DNA of 64,000 bases. Origin: Mesostigma viride. Its lineage: Eukaryota; Streptophyta; Mesostigmatophyceae; Mesostigmatales; Mesostigmataceae. Each line of letters starts with the position of its first letter. The first letter of the stretch is position 1. Below are positions 35,801-42,442 of the stretch, piece after piece. The DNA lies in assembly GCA_009746045.1 (NCBI GenBank), contig RPFO01000127.1, positions 1,366,538 through 1,430,537 on the forward strand. The letters are read 5' to 3'. The notes beneath the pieces were generated by a model. It was not told where the DNA came from. It saw only the letters and a program-made list of their open reading frames with translations, and did not search any database. Position numbers and translations under genes: made by a program.

Positions 35801-37675
35801 TGGTGCTGCCCTCGGACGGGCAGTTTGCTGCAATTTCAGAATCATCTTCGGAATAACAGGTTGATAATTTTCCTGAAAATGTTTTGTGGACACAATGTGC
35901 AAAATGAGGGCGGGGGTCTGATGAGGGGAGGAGGAGCGAGAGGGATGAGGGCACAGAGACCAGGAGGGGGAAGGGGAAGTGGAGGAAAGTGGGAGGGGTA
36001 CGGGGGGGTTGAGCAAACGGGGGATGGAGGCACTGCAGACAAGGTGACTCCTGCATGGCCTGTAGAGCCTCTACAGCTGTGAAGCAGGCACAGCTGCCCC
36101 TACCGCGTTGCAGCTCTGCTACGCCTGTTTGCTTTTGGTATTAATTTGGGCACGGCCTCTTGTGTCGGAAGCAAGTACCAGGAGAACCCGGGGCTGTCTA
36201 GTATCCGCTTCTGTCCAGTGGCACGTGATTGCCCCCTTTACACACGATGTATCCGTATGCCTCTTGAGTGGCCGCCGCAAGGCTAGCAAAGTGTGAGTAT
36301 CCTGTGATGATGACCTGGGGGATCCCGCTGGCCTGCCCTGTGATAATGGGTGCATGCCCTTATGCATGATCCTGGCCGTATATGTTGACGTGTGCCTCGC
36401 ACATCGCCAGCCCCCCAAGCCTGGTCTGATCCATATTATCGGCATGGTTTCCTACTCATTACCTTGCTGCTGGTCTACTCGCATTCTTACCATCACCGGT
36501 GTTTGACACGACGCCGCGCGCTGCCTCGCCCAGCTGAGCTCCATCACCATCAACTACTACAACCAAGGTGAGAGCCGGCTGTACCGCCTCACGCAGGCGA
36601 TCCTGTTTGTGGCCATCATCGGCACCTTCTCCACACTGCTGGCGACCGACGTGATCGAGTGGCAGGACATTGGGGGCACGCTCATCATGCTCGTGTCCAC
36701 CTTCTGGGGGCTGCTGCAGGTGAGACACGGAGAGCACCCAACATGTTCGCAATCCAACCCCCTTTGAAAGGATTGGAGGCACCGAGAGCAGCACGCATAA
36801 CATATTCGCAGAGGCTGGATTCTTGTCATTTCTTGTCATGTTCGCTTGTTCTCAACACACTGCTTCGGCGATACTAGAATATCGCGTAGGTCCGTGCGTA
36901 GTACTCCTGCGCACTTAGGTCTAGTGGTGAGTCATCTTCTATAGATTCAGCAATATCGGACATATTGCCACCCCTCTCCGGTAAAGAGTTTTTTCGCAGT
37001 TGGGCTGTTTCGAAACGTTAAGTGAGATGCCTTCGGATCAGGAGACTCACACAGCCGCGAAATCATGCCAAGGGTCCTATGCACGATTCCTTGCTGGTAG
37101 CTTCTAGGCTTTCTTACTTTCTGTATTCCGCGGAATCTCAGATTTGGGCAGCTAGCGTTTTCACGTTTGTTGCTTTCTGACGACAACACTGGGTCCTGTC
37201 GGTAGAAATATAAATAGCTTTTTTAGAAATATGGGAACCGGTTTCTTGAGACTGGGGGGTGGCACTGACGAAGCCTTGTGTTTTTACTTCATAATATTTT
37301 GCAGCAGCGCAGCTCGCGACGCCCTTTTTCCCATTCTCTTATGCCATGGTGGGTTGTTCCTGGCCCTCGTGCCCCCCTTTACTCGCCCCCTCCCCCCCCC
37401 TTGCACCTGTCCTTCCTCCCGACACAATCATCCCGTAGCTGGGCATCGCGGCGCGCCCCTGCTGCGAGTTCCTGCGCCTGTGGTCCATCGTCAAGTTCTT
37501 CGCCAAGCAGTTTGACCTGGGCATCGCCACGCTGCTGATGCTGCCCATCAGCTTCCTCTCCTGGTTCCCCTTCCTGGCGGAGTTCCAGATGCGCCTGCTC
37601 TGCACACAGCGCGGCAGCGAGAGCGAGGTTTTCACGCGCATGGGCGCCCGTAAGGCCAACAGCGATGAGGAGTAG
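52..37675 (+). CDS. GSL: Callose synthase (1,3-beta-glucan synthase, plant GSL/CalS type), 33-exon model
   Basis: The product should polymerise glucose from UDP-glucose into 1,3-beta-glucan at the plasma membrane. Exons: 52-220, 835-923, 1813-1934, 2370-3255, 4219-5394, 7182-7337, 9595-9681, 10275-10372, 10979-11105, 11973-12058, 15266-15514, 16076-16199, 17002-17328, 18904-19055, 19594-19706, 20379-20567, 21262-21439, 22173-22350, 22923-23042, 23791-24008, 25222-25334, 26556-26608, 27470-27649, 28271-28318, 28618-28761, 30930-31046, 31665-31759, 32482-32634, 33110-33212, 34511-34630, 35347-35397, 36534-36719, 37439-37675. The sum is 6444 nt (2147 codons plus stop) and phase holds at every junction. 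The order is as in plant GSLs: N-terminal region, FKS1_dom1, a transmembrane group, a large cytosolic glucan-synthase domain, and a second transmembrane group. The product is somewhat longer than the roughly 1900 residues usual in plants. ATG at 52 is the first ATG, but the frame stays open to base 1, so the 5' end is not fixed. Exon 6 and the acceptor of exon 27 are the least certain. Confidence 0.93.
2370..3255 (+). CDS. GSL: Callose synthase exon 4: FKS1_dom1 region
   Basis: A single 886-nt exon. It begins EEMSAMFTNAYIVFEVLRRH, equivalent to the plant YQTANVLFEVL segment. The FKS1_dom1 core follows, with near-identity to plant enzymes: CDVFDWLQVMFGFQ, NQREHLVLLLA, and YLLVWGEAANLRFLPECLCY ahead of the IFHRMA segment. 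The acceptor is preceded by a long C-rich tract. Intron 4 (3256-4218) carries the 73-bp repeat array. Confidence 0.95.
3698..4012. repeat. 73-bp minisatellite in callose synthase intron 4
   Basis: About four copies of a unit beginning AGCTTCGCAAGGCAACCGCC recur every 73 bases. The last copy is followed by a divergent tail. It lies wholly in the intron. Confidence 0.9.
4219..5394 (+). CDS. GSL: Callose synthase exon 5: end of FKS1_dom1 and first transmembrane group
   Basis: It starts VVKPVYTMVRKEHGNATVRD and contains LWKNYDDINEYFWTNRCMVL followed by GWPWHG, the plant NYDDLNEYFWS...LGWPM motif. At least four hydrophobic segments follow, around SYLGFIIITLIAMILFAF, GVCVCAYALLHTLQAIL, LLLQVLLHGCWSAAFVFAYY and LFYVLFWLVLAGCKLLFSYF. 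The exon must end at CAG|GCAAGC, so the donor is GC rather than GT; joining there to VKPLV of exon 6 reproduces the plant KLSFSY..KPLV junction. Confidence 0.9.
5345..5612 (+). repeat. Triplicated 3' end of exon 5
   Basis: The exon 5 end (GGATGCAAGCTGCTCTTCTC, then TTCCAG|GCAAGCG) recurs at about 5448-5495 and 5565-5608, each time followed by a GC dinucleotide in the donor position. The two downstream copies lie inside intron 5. Confidence 0.8.
5785..5851. repeat. (CA)n microsatellite
   Basis: About 33 uninterrupted CA units in intron 5. Confidence 0.97.
5937..7072. repeat. 54-bp minisatellite, about 21 copies, intron 5
   Basis: The unit contains GGTTGGATCGCTGTTGCTGG and GGTTGGATCGCTTTCACTCC, with variants at a few sites (GATTGCC/GGTTGCC/GATGGCC; CGTGG/GGTGG/GCTGG). 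Because 54 is divisible by three, long ORFs run through it in several frames; these are not genes. Confidence 0.96.
7182..7337 (+). CDS. GSL: Callose synthase exon 6 (3' boundary uncertain)
   Basis: VKPLVNVSRNMWRDCSVQYN followed by WFEFAP corresponds to plant KPLV(E/G)PTK...RW(H/F)EFFP. The acceptor is a clear ...CGGCAG|GTC. The end chosen here (CAG|GTGGTC) keeps phase, but the last 18 or so residues are not hydrophobic, whereas the plant proteins have a membrane segment here. A small exon in intron 6 (7338-9594) may have been missed; I could not find one. Confidence 0.6.
9595..11105 (+). CDS. GSL: Callose synthase exons 7-9
   Basis: Exons 9595-9681, 10275-10372 and 10979-11105. Exon 7 encodes VYIIDMGIWYSIFSTLLGAF, equivalent to plant VYFMDTQIWYAIFSTL. 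Exon 8 encodes IRNMTMLRARFETFPRAFSN, equivalent to IRTLGMLRSRFESIP.AF. Exon 9 is a Ser/Pro/Arg-rich segment without a clear plant counterpart, probably a cytosolic loop. The second intron (10373-10978) ends with a short (ATT/ATC)n run. Confidence 0.88.
11973..12058 (+). CDS. GSL: Callose synthase exon 10
   Basis: EEVEFAERFSVLWNEFIECM followed by REEDLISN is equivalent to plant FAPFWNEIIKSLREEDYISN. The acceptor follows ten C residues. The intron after it (12059-15265) is the largest and is filled by 12-bp satellite arrays split by a retroposon. Confidence 0.93.
12122..12636. repeat. 12-bp satellite array, left block (intron 10)
   Basis: Tandem GGGCATGAGCAT with rare variants (GCGCAT, GATCAT, GGGCCT, GCGTGG). 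This is the left part of an array interrupted by a retroposon at 12637-13154. Confidence 0.96.
12637..13154 (+). mobile_element. 5'-truncated L1-like ORF1-only retroposon inside the satellite array
   Basis: It starts in an ORF1 C-terminus (codons for PKVYWRGGDLMINHKMWTPP, stop at about 12729), continues with about 400 bp of 3' UTR, and ends in a hairpin and a (TTAA)n-type tail at about 13134-13154. The satellite continues directly on both sides. The C-terminus matches the ORF1 on the minus strand at 40568-40700. No ORF2 lies between ORF1 and the tail. Confidence 0.82.
13155..14637. repeat. 12-bp satellite array, right block
   Basis: The first two thirds are mainly GGGCATGAGCAT. From about 14230 the unit switches to GGGCATGGGCCT, which is almost perfectly homogeneous to about 14590. 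Long ORFs on both strands (Met-Gly-Met-Ser, Ala-His) are a by-product of the unit length. Confidence 0.96.
15266..16199 (+). CDS. GSL: Callose synthase exons 11-12
   Basis: Exons 15266-15514 and 16076-16199. Exon 11 contains VQWPIFLLAGKVQGAVDIAV, equivalent to plant QWPLFLLSSKI..A.D.A, and AVQEAYYLFKAIL, equivalent to AVQECYYS.E.IL. Exon 12 continues VNRVFNEIEKDLEENTFGRK. The exon 12 tail and its donor recur, slightly changed, at about 16283-16330 inside intron 12. Confidence 0.9.
17002..17328 (+). CDS. GSL: Callose synthase exon 13
   Basis: The acceptor is TTGCGCCAG|GTT. The encoded segment VRNLQDLYDCVLYDFM resembles the plant vvqalqdlyevv.hD segment. It carries an acidic stretch (HDDDDEGSDG) and an extended Ala-rich loop. 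Intron 13 (17329-18903) holds the CT-rich 56-bp and 26-bp arrays. Confidence 0.85.
17697..18755. repeat. CT-rich compound minisatellite, intron 13
   Basis: About eight copies of a 56-bp unit (containing CCTATCCGCTACCCCTCTAG) to about 18160, then some 22 copies of a 26-bp unit (CCCCTACCCCTCTCTCCCAC plus TCATAT). The strong strand asymmetry could extend the pyrimidine tract of intron 13. Confidence 0.93.
18904..20567 (+). CDS. GSL: Callose synthase exons 14-16
   Basis: Exons 18904-19055, 19594-19706 and 20379-20567. Exon 14 has EARRRLLFFGNSLFMKMPPA, nearly identical to plant EARRRLQFFTNSLFMDMP.A. Exon 15 has VVIYSHGDLVRKNAAGMSLL, equivalent to TVLYS..EL..KNEDGISIL. Exon 16 has LRLWASYRGQTAARSVRGAM, equivalent to IRFWASYRGQTL.RTVRGMM. 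This is the central catalytic domain. Confidence 0.95.
21262..23042 (+). CDS. GSL: Callose synthase exons 17-19
   Basis: Exons 21262-21439, 22173-22350 and 22923-23042. Exon 17 has SLVKFTCVLSCPGYGKMKQS, equivalent to plant ADLKFTYVVTCQIYG.QK. Exon 18 has HEGLRLAYVDE, equivalent to NEALRIAYID. Exon 19 has EVYRIRLPGPAALGEERPEY and FTRGTALQVVDV, equivalent to VYRIKLPGP.KLGEGKPENQN..IIFTRGEALQTIDM. A decoy copy of the exon 18 start lies at about 22040-22070. Confidence 0.95.
23791..25334 (+). CDS. GSL: Callose synthase exons 20-21
   Basis: Exons 23791-24008 and 25222-25334. Exon 20 has DNCLEEAYKMRNLLEGF, equivalent to plant QDNYLEEAFKMRNLLEEF. Exon 21 has VRMHYGRADVFDRLWILTRG followed by GV, equivalent to VRFHYGHPDVFDR.FHITRGGISKAS. 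Gly-Gly of the TRGG motif is kept, but the following KAS is NKPS. The intron between them contains the dispersed repeat at 24468-24790 and a 34-bp minisatellite. Confidence 0.95.
24468..24790. repeat. Dispersed repeat, copy 1 (about 320 bp, SINE- or MITE-like)
   Basis: It is about 95% identical by eye to 36868-37187 in the same orientation. It is flanked by the 9-bp duplication ATGTGCATT (24459-24467 and 24791-24799). On the minus strand both copies encode a 29-codon ORF starting MSDIAESIEDDSP and ending at TAG near the repeat edge. A tRNA B-box-like GCTCGATTCC is present in the plus orientation. No terminal inverted repeats were found, so the class is open. Confidence 0.78.
24945..25106. repeat. 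34-bp minisatellite, five copies
   Basis: The unit CCTTATGACCTGAATACCCA plus CTCCTCTGAATATC repeats nearly perfectly in intron 20. Confidence 0.95.
26556..28318 (+). CDS. GSL: Callose synthase exons 22-24
   Basis: Exons 26556-26608, 27470-27649 and 28271-28318. Exon 22 encodes GFNAVLRGGRITHNEYIQ (its first Gly codon is split), equivalent to plant GYNSTLR.G.VTHHEYIQ. Exon 23 ends RDVARLGRQFDVFREMSFYH, equivalent to RDVYRLG.RFDF.RMLSFY. Exon 24 is a small membrane exon, VVVISVYLYLFGKLYV, equivalent to LTVYVFLYGRLYMV. Intron 22 begins with a long (CCCCCT)-type tract (26637-26866). Confidence 0.93.
26637..26866. repeat. (CCCCCT/CCTCCC)n low-complexity tract
   Basis: Polypyrimidine tract immediately after the exon 22 donor. 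It is the source of spurious Pro/Ser-rich and Gly/Arg-rich ORFs. Confidence 0.96.
28618..31759 (+). CDS. GSL: Callose synthase exons 25-27
   Basis: Exons 28618-28761, 30930-31046 and 31665-31759. Exon 25 encodes GFLPLLPYFMEMGLQKGFKV and exon 26 ALLEVGVYVFQLAPMYFAIN followed by MGTRLHYF, matching plant MEIGLERGF.TAL.DF..MQLQLA.VFFTF.LGTKTHYYG. Exon 27 ends NFRMFSRSHFIRA, equivalent to NYR.YSRSHF.KG. The exon 27 acceptor is either before 31665 or before 31674; both keep phase. Confidence 0.9.
29095..29975. repeat. 63-bp minisatellite, about 14 copies, intron 25
   Basis: The unit contains GTCCTGTGCCTTGTAAAGAG and GGATGCTAGCCGGCCTGTTG. Two alternating endings (CAGGAGT and CAGCAAT) define higher-order variation. 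A minus-strand ORF of 340 codons through it is a length artefact. Confidence 0.95.
32318..32453. repeat. (CCCCA)n microsatellite
   Basis: CCCCA units with a few CCCAT interruptions end just before the exon 28 acceptor. Confidence 0.95.
32482..33212 (+). CDS. GSL: Callose synthase exons 28-29
   Basis: Exons 32482-32634 and 33110-33212. Membrane segments in exon 28 are followed by GPFILNPGGLEW, equivalent to plant APFLFNPSGFEWQK. Exon 29 has TWIFKRGGPGV and SSWESWWEEEQ, nearly identical to the plant W...RGGIGV...KSWESWWEEEQ motif. The donor of exon 29 is copied several times in the following intron. Confidence 0.96.
33205..33345. repeat. Donor-site repeat after exon 29
   Basis: A unit of about 33 bp containing GCAGGTAGGCAA starts at the real exon 29 donor (GAGCAG|GTAGGC) and is repeated about four more times inside the intron. 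Confidence 0.85.
33699..34036. repeat. Compound tetranucleotide microsatellite
   Basis: (TTTG)n is followed by TCGG, CTCG and GGCC-type units, back to TCGG, and then about 64 TTTG units. The 4-base period is kept throughout. Confidence 0.96.
34511..36719 (+). CDS. GSL: Callose synthase exons 30-32
   Basis: Exons 34511-34630, 35347-35397 and 36534-36719. Exon 30 has LRFFVFQYGIAYTL, equivalent to plant LRFFIYQYGLVYHL. Exon 31 is one short membrane segment (MYAASWVFVAFLVFVLG). Exon 32 has two hydrophobic segments around AILFVAIIGTFSTLLA and LIMLVSTFWGLL. Intron 31 contains short-motif repeats; no other gene is seen in it. Confidence 0.88.
35455..35750. repeat. Short-motif repeats in intron 31
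   Basis: Successive runs of GTCAGGT, GCCGTGA and GGCCTGA/GGCCCGA heptamers. No gene is seen here. Confidence 0.9.
36868..37187. repeat. Dispersed repeat, copy 2
   Basis: The second copy of the 24468-24790 repeat lies in intron 32 of the callose synthase gene. It lacks the 5-bp TCTGA duplication near the right end of copy 1. No convincing target duplication is visible. The minus-strand 29-codon ORF is kept with one residue change (Cys to Ser). Confidence 0.78.
37439..37675 (+). CDS. GSL: Callose synthase exon 33: C-terminus and stop
   Basis: The last exon encodes a membrane segment and FLSWFPFLAEFQMRLLC, equivalent to plant FLAWFPFVSEFQTRMLFN, then a short hydrophilic tail ending NSDEE and TAG at 37673-37675. 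The acceptor is CCCGTAG|CTG. The C-terminal tail length is similar to plant GSLs. Confidence 0.95.
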   Translation: MGIAARPCCEFLRLWSIVKFFAKQFDLGIATLLMLPISFLSWFPFLAEFQMRLLCTQRGSESEVFTRMGARKANSDEE

Positions 37676-38732
37676 CCTATGGTTGAGTGGCCTACGCTGC
37701 ACAACGTCGGGGTCCGCGTACTGACAAGTAGCCAGCTAGTACTCGAGGTCGTAGGACAGTGTGCTAGGATCAACTCGTAGCTAGTACTCACTACGAGCTC
37801 GAGATCAGCATGGAGTGGCCAGCACTGCATGCATCACTTGGCCGGCTCGGCACGTGTTTATTCCTAACCTTATTGGCACACCATGGTTGACAAGAAGCTT
37901 GGATCAATAATGGCAGTGTTTGGTGGCCAGGGATGAAGGTATCAGCTTTGTGAGCAAGGCTCTTCGGCCCTGGTTATTTAGGAATGGCCGTGTCGACAAA
38001 TTTAATAGCTTTGTGAGAGACGGTGAATAAGTTGTTGGTATCCTGGCCGGTGTATGTTGTGGCTCGGCCAGCCATGTGATGCTTTGCATCCATGCACATC
38101 CTCCAGACGGTGCCGATATGCATGAATGCAGCCTACCGGTGGATGTGGGAGGATTGACGTTAGAATTGTGCACATGAATTGTAATTATAACTGGTCACCT
38201 GCAGATGACTTGTGCAAGTTCCTGGTGTGGCCATGCCATTTGTTTCTATTGTTTTATTTGAACCGCCATTTAATTAATTAGGAACATTACTCCGTTGGGA
38301 GTACATGTAGCACATATCCCTGAGAAGGGGCATATGGCTTGTAATACATTCTGGGCTACTTCCTTCAAGGGTAGGATGTAAACTACACCTGCTCTGGGTG
38401 CACAAAGTGCACCTGCACCACTATGTATTCCAGCACCGAAGGCGCGGACAGAGGGTGGAAGATCATCATGAATGGCTATACAAATTAAGGCTAGGGCATG
38501 GCTTCTAATCAGAGAGTGACTCTCTGCATATGCAGAGCTTGCCTAAATTCTTTAGGTGACGGTCCCGGCGCGAATTTTTTGGCGTCGAAAAGATTCGCGG
38601 TACCTGTCCGTACCGTGAAAAAGTGGTGCACGGTGCGCGCACCCTTACCGGAGCTGGCCATATGGCAACGTGCTTTCAGGCAGAGTGGAAAAAGATAGCT
38701 CACGGAATGCAGAGAAACTGCACATGCGAATC
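37676..38732. other. Intergenic region 3' of callose synthase
   Basis: No gene recognised. It must contain the 3' UTR of the callose synthase; TGTAA pentamers, the usual algal polyadenylation signal, occur (for example at about 38178), but the cleavage site cannot be placed. It also contains a retroposon 3' end on the minus strand (38272-38420). Confidence 0.5.
38270..38425 (-). mobile_element. Retroposon 3' end with hairpin and TTAA-type tail
   Basis: Read on the minus strand, a stem ACTCC-CAAC-GGAGT is followed by AATGTTCCTAATTAATTAAA. The same arrangement occurs at 13100-13154 (+) and 52650-52715 (-). A further inverted repeat, GGTGCAC-AAA-GTGCACC, lies at about 38398. The 5' limit cannot be seen. 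Confidence 0.6.
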
Positions 38733-39310
38733 TTAACCCGTGTTTTTTTACAACGCGATACATCGCGTTGTAGGGTTAGAACGCGATGTATCGCGTTGTA
38801 ATCTGACACGTGGCAAACCTATTAAACATGCGATTTTTGGTCTGAAACTTTCAACATATGTCAGAAACATCTCATATGTAGAATTAAAGAAAAAATCCTG
38901 ATATTTTTGGTATTTTTTTTGTGACAGCTGCAAACAAATATGTACCACTGAAATCAGGCATTTTCGCGGGACGAACGTGAAGACGACGGCGATGGCGGCA
39001 GGTAGAACTCGCCAGTTTTTGCGCGAATTTCAGTGGCTGTTGGGTAGCACGACCATGATGATGCGTTCAAAGGTTGATAATTAGGTTTCTACGAGTTCGT
39101 TGAGGTACTGGGGCAAAGGAAACATAGTTTTTTCCAGTTTCTCACCCAACTTTCATGCGGAAACCCTGGAAACCGGCATAAGTAAGTAAGTAAGTACTTG
39201 CGTGTCATGCGCAAAGGCATGCCACGGAGTACTATGCTAATCTCATTAGAAAAATAATTACACAAAAGTTTAAACAAATATCGTCTGCATCATCCCCCAA
39301 CCGTTAAGCA

Positions 39311-39649
39311 CTAGATGGGGATGTAATCCTCATCCGAGCTGTCCTCTACTGTAATGGCAGACGAGGCGGTAGTGTAGCGGCTATCCTCAGGACCAATAAC
39401 CTCCACCTGCGGACTTCTACCCTGGCTAGCAACGGGCCGCGGGGCCCGTGGGGAGAAAACAGGAGCATACCCCTCAGGAAGGTGCTTATCGCAGATGGCA
39501 GCCCATTTCTCCTTGTCAATCATGCGGGCGCGGAGTACGGATAGTCCCAGAAGCCCTGCATCTTCAAGCAGTTGTGTCACATAGGTCCGGGTCGCGCCGC
39601 GCCGGTGCCCGGCGCGCGCAAGTTTGCCAGTGGGTTGCGAAACCGGCAT
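39311..39649 (-). CDS. Hypothetical protein, 112 residues (element-associated)
   Basis: I do not recognise it. It is a basic protein with an acidic C-terminus (EDSSDEDYIPI). The segment RARMIDKEKWAAICDKHLPE resembles PRVVDKKRWRTIVQAHTPAP of the minus-strand ORF at 52793-53014, which suggests a shared element-encoded domain. It sits near the left end of the TTAA-flanked element and may be the C-terminal exon of a larger element gene. Confidence 0.35.
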   Translation of the reverse strand: MPVSQPTGKLARAGHRRGATRTYVTQLLEDAGLLGLSVLRARMIDKEKWAAICDKHLPEGYAPVFSPRAPRPVASQGRSPQVEVIGPEDSRYTTASSAITVEDSSDEDYIPI

Positions 39650-41122
39650 ACATATTATTACGTCAAGACTCGGGTCTGCTGCGGCACCATGCTTGGTATT
39701 TCCATGGTGTTTCGACTTCTTAACACATGTTTATTCATTCCGAACGCCCGGACTCTCGGCTAAACCGAGATTTGTGCAGACTTTTATTGGGTACGGCTCC
39801 GGGCATGATGGTGCCTGCAAATAGCGTAAGGCGTGACCGTGGCTATTGCTACGGTATGCTGTATTTTCCTGGAAATGGCCAGCCTCTGCCACCGGCTCAA
39901 TAGTGCTTGCAGGCGTACTGGTATATCGTGTTTCTACCTAGTTTCTGCCAGTTTTCCACTTATTTCTACCGACCTCTGCCCAGCCTCTCTAAGACCGCCA
40001 TCCTACTCGACGTTGCTAGCTTGCATGTCAGCCATAGCAGGTTGCAGTTCTGCAGTATTTAGGTGCTGTATACGTCGTCAAGCCGTGCATATAACGTGAG
40101 GATTGGATGTTGATGGTTTATACTGCGTTGATTGTGCAAGAAGATCACCTAGGTGCCCATTAATTAATTAATAAGCACGTGACTGCGTCACGTGGGTGCC
40201 AATACAGAGTAAAGGAACCTTCAACCCTATATACACAGTGAGAAGGAGGGATCGAGGGCGCCCTAGCTTCTCTCACTGCCGCAGGTGGGCAGGCCACAGA
40301 GCGCTCTCTCCACGGCATGGTGCCGGGGCGCAACACTGTGGGTGCAATACAACCAGTGCAATACCATAGGTAGGCTGACGCATAGCTTATGCTACAAATG
40401 TGAGGTGGGCTCAAGACGTCGGCTAATTAAGGCGCAAGCTGATGGCCACAAGGTGCCAGAGCTAATTGAAGGTACTATAACGCTGTGCGCTAATATCGTT
40501 TCAAGTGCTGTAATGCCTAAGCTATCCCATAATCGATTGCCCCCATCTAGACAACTAGCTGAGTGCTCTATCCCGGGGAAGCCCGGGGGGGCTTCCACAG
40601 TTTCTTGTTGACATAGAGGTCCCCGCCCCGCCAGTACACTTGGGGCTTCTCGGGGTTGGTCTTGTGGCGGATGTAGTCGGGCCACTGATCGCGGCGTTGC
40701 TGCTGCTGGGCTGGCGTCAGGTCGTCGTCAAGCGACCAGGAGGTGTCCACCAGCTTCTTGCGGCGAGAGAGGAACCGAACTCGGGCTGTGATGTCGCTGA
40801 AGGTGAGGACCACTGGAGGGGGCCCAGCCTTGGCCCGTGGATGGGGCAGGCGGTAGGCCGGCCCTGCAGTATCGTGCACCTGGCAGCTGCATGCACGCCA
40901 AGAGCTGTTTCTTCAGCTCGTCGAGAAGAGAGTCTGGGGTCTCCTCCGGCAGCATGTCGAAGCGCCTGAGGATGACCCGGCAGCGGCGACGGTTGCGGTC
41001 AGCGGCCTCGCGGCGCGTGTCTTCCAGCTCCTGGAGCTTGGTGGTGATGGCGGTCGTGGTAGAGGATGCCTGGCTCTTGAGCAGGTCCGCCCAGGAGGCG
41101 CGAGTCGAGGGGTCATCGCTAG

Positions 41123-42442
41123 CCGGGTTGTTATGTACGCCGCACTTTTGCGATAAAATGCGGGATAAAGCATATTATGGGCCTCGACGTATTTTACGCG
41201 TATTTTACGTCTGACCACGCGGTTTGGACTTAGAATTTTTCGGGGGTACCAGCGGGCAGCGGGCACTGGCGCGGTGCCCAGATTCTGGGCGCGGCGCGCT
41301 CACTGCACATTTGAGATTTTTACTACTAGAAGTAGATGCGTACAGTTCTTTTCATAAAGCGCAAGCCTTGCAAAATGTTTGGCCGGTAGGAGACAGCTAG
41401 GACTAGGTACGTAACGCATAATATCAGTGTGCCAGCAAATGCCAGCTGTGCTACTGACGGTGTAATGCAATTATAGCGACGACGAGGCCAGTGCGACTGT
41501 GCGACAGTGTGCAGCCATTTTCGATTTGCAGCCATGAGGAAGAAAGGGCCTGAATGGGATTTCGTTCTCGAGAAGAAAGAAGCAGTCACAGATGCTGTTA
41601 GTAACAAAACGCAGTTTGTGTCGAATAAGTTCTGCTCATTTTGCAACAAGAAGTTCTCATACGGGGCGGGGGCAATCAGCGTATTCCGAGTCCGTGCACA
41701 CTTTGCCGGAATCGCAGGGGAAGGGATGTTACCCTGCGACAAAATTCCACCGAATATCCGGAGCAAGTTTCTCAGGATGTAAAACAACAAGTCGCAGCAG
41801 TCAGACGCCAAGAAGCAGCACAATTTGAACAGGGCAATGGCGGAGATGGGAGGGGCTGCGCCGGCTGACTTGTCGTCGGTTCCCAGCAAAGGCCAGCTGA
41901 GCATCACCAAATGGCTGGTTCCCGTCGACGAGAAAGGTGTCCAGCTGCTGGCTGCCGAATTTTTTATCGAGAACGGCATTGCCTTCAATGCGGCTGAGAG
42001 CGCCTCTTTCAAGCAGATGGTGGCCGGCATGATCCAGTACAAAGGAGGGCACGTCACCCCTCCTTCTCGGAAGTTGTGTCTTATGTCATCTCATGCATTA
42101 TATAGTGGATGGCTTTCCTTACAATCAATTAATTAATTGAATCCTTACTATTCCCGTTGCAGCATGCTCCCCCCTGCATTTAACAAATCATAATCAGATA
42201 GGATTGCAGGGCATAAATGGAAGAAGTAAAATAATAAGCATATACAATAAATAAGCATATACACCAAATTTCAGTTGTAATAACTGCATGACCATCATCA
42301 AGGAGCGTGCTAATTGGGTGACTGACAATTGGACCACAAAAACTGTCGCGCATTTTACCACCGCGTATTTTATACCCCCCACGTATAATACGCGTATTTT
42401 AAGTCCACGTATTATACCCCGCACACGTATTTTACAACCTGG
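41123..42442 (+). mobile_element. hAT-family element, internally deleted, with 8-bp target duplication
   Basis: It is flanked by ATCGCTAG at 41115-41122 and 42443-42450, an 8-bp duplication as expected for hAT. The ends CCGGGTTGTTATGTACGCCG and, inverted, CCAGGTTGTAAAATACGTGT are imperfect terminal repeats. Subterminal CGTATTTTA motifs recur at both ends. It sits in the retroposon ORF1, which would be continuous without it. Confidence 0.85.
41507..42066 (+). pseudogene. hAT transposase N-terminal fragment (BED-type zinc finger)
   Basis: The frame contains CSFCNKKFSYG and RVRAHFAGIAGEGMLPCDKI followed by PPNIR, the BED zinc finger of plant hAT proteins (C..C...H, then CxxVPxxVR). It then runs through an in-frame TAA (41780-41782) to RAMAEMGG and FFIENGIAFNAAESASFKQM followed by VAGMIQY, the start of the DUF659-type catalytic region. 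The rest of the transposase, including the dimerisation domain, is missing. It cannot be active. Confidence 0.8.
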
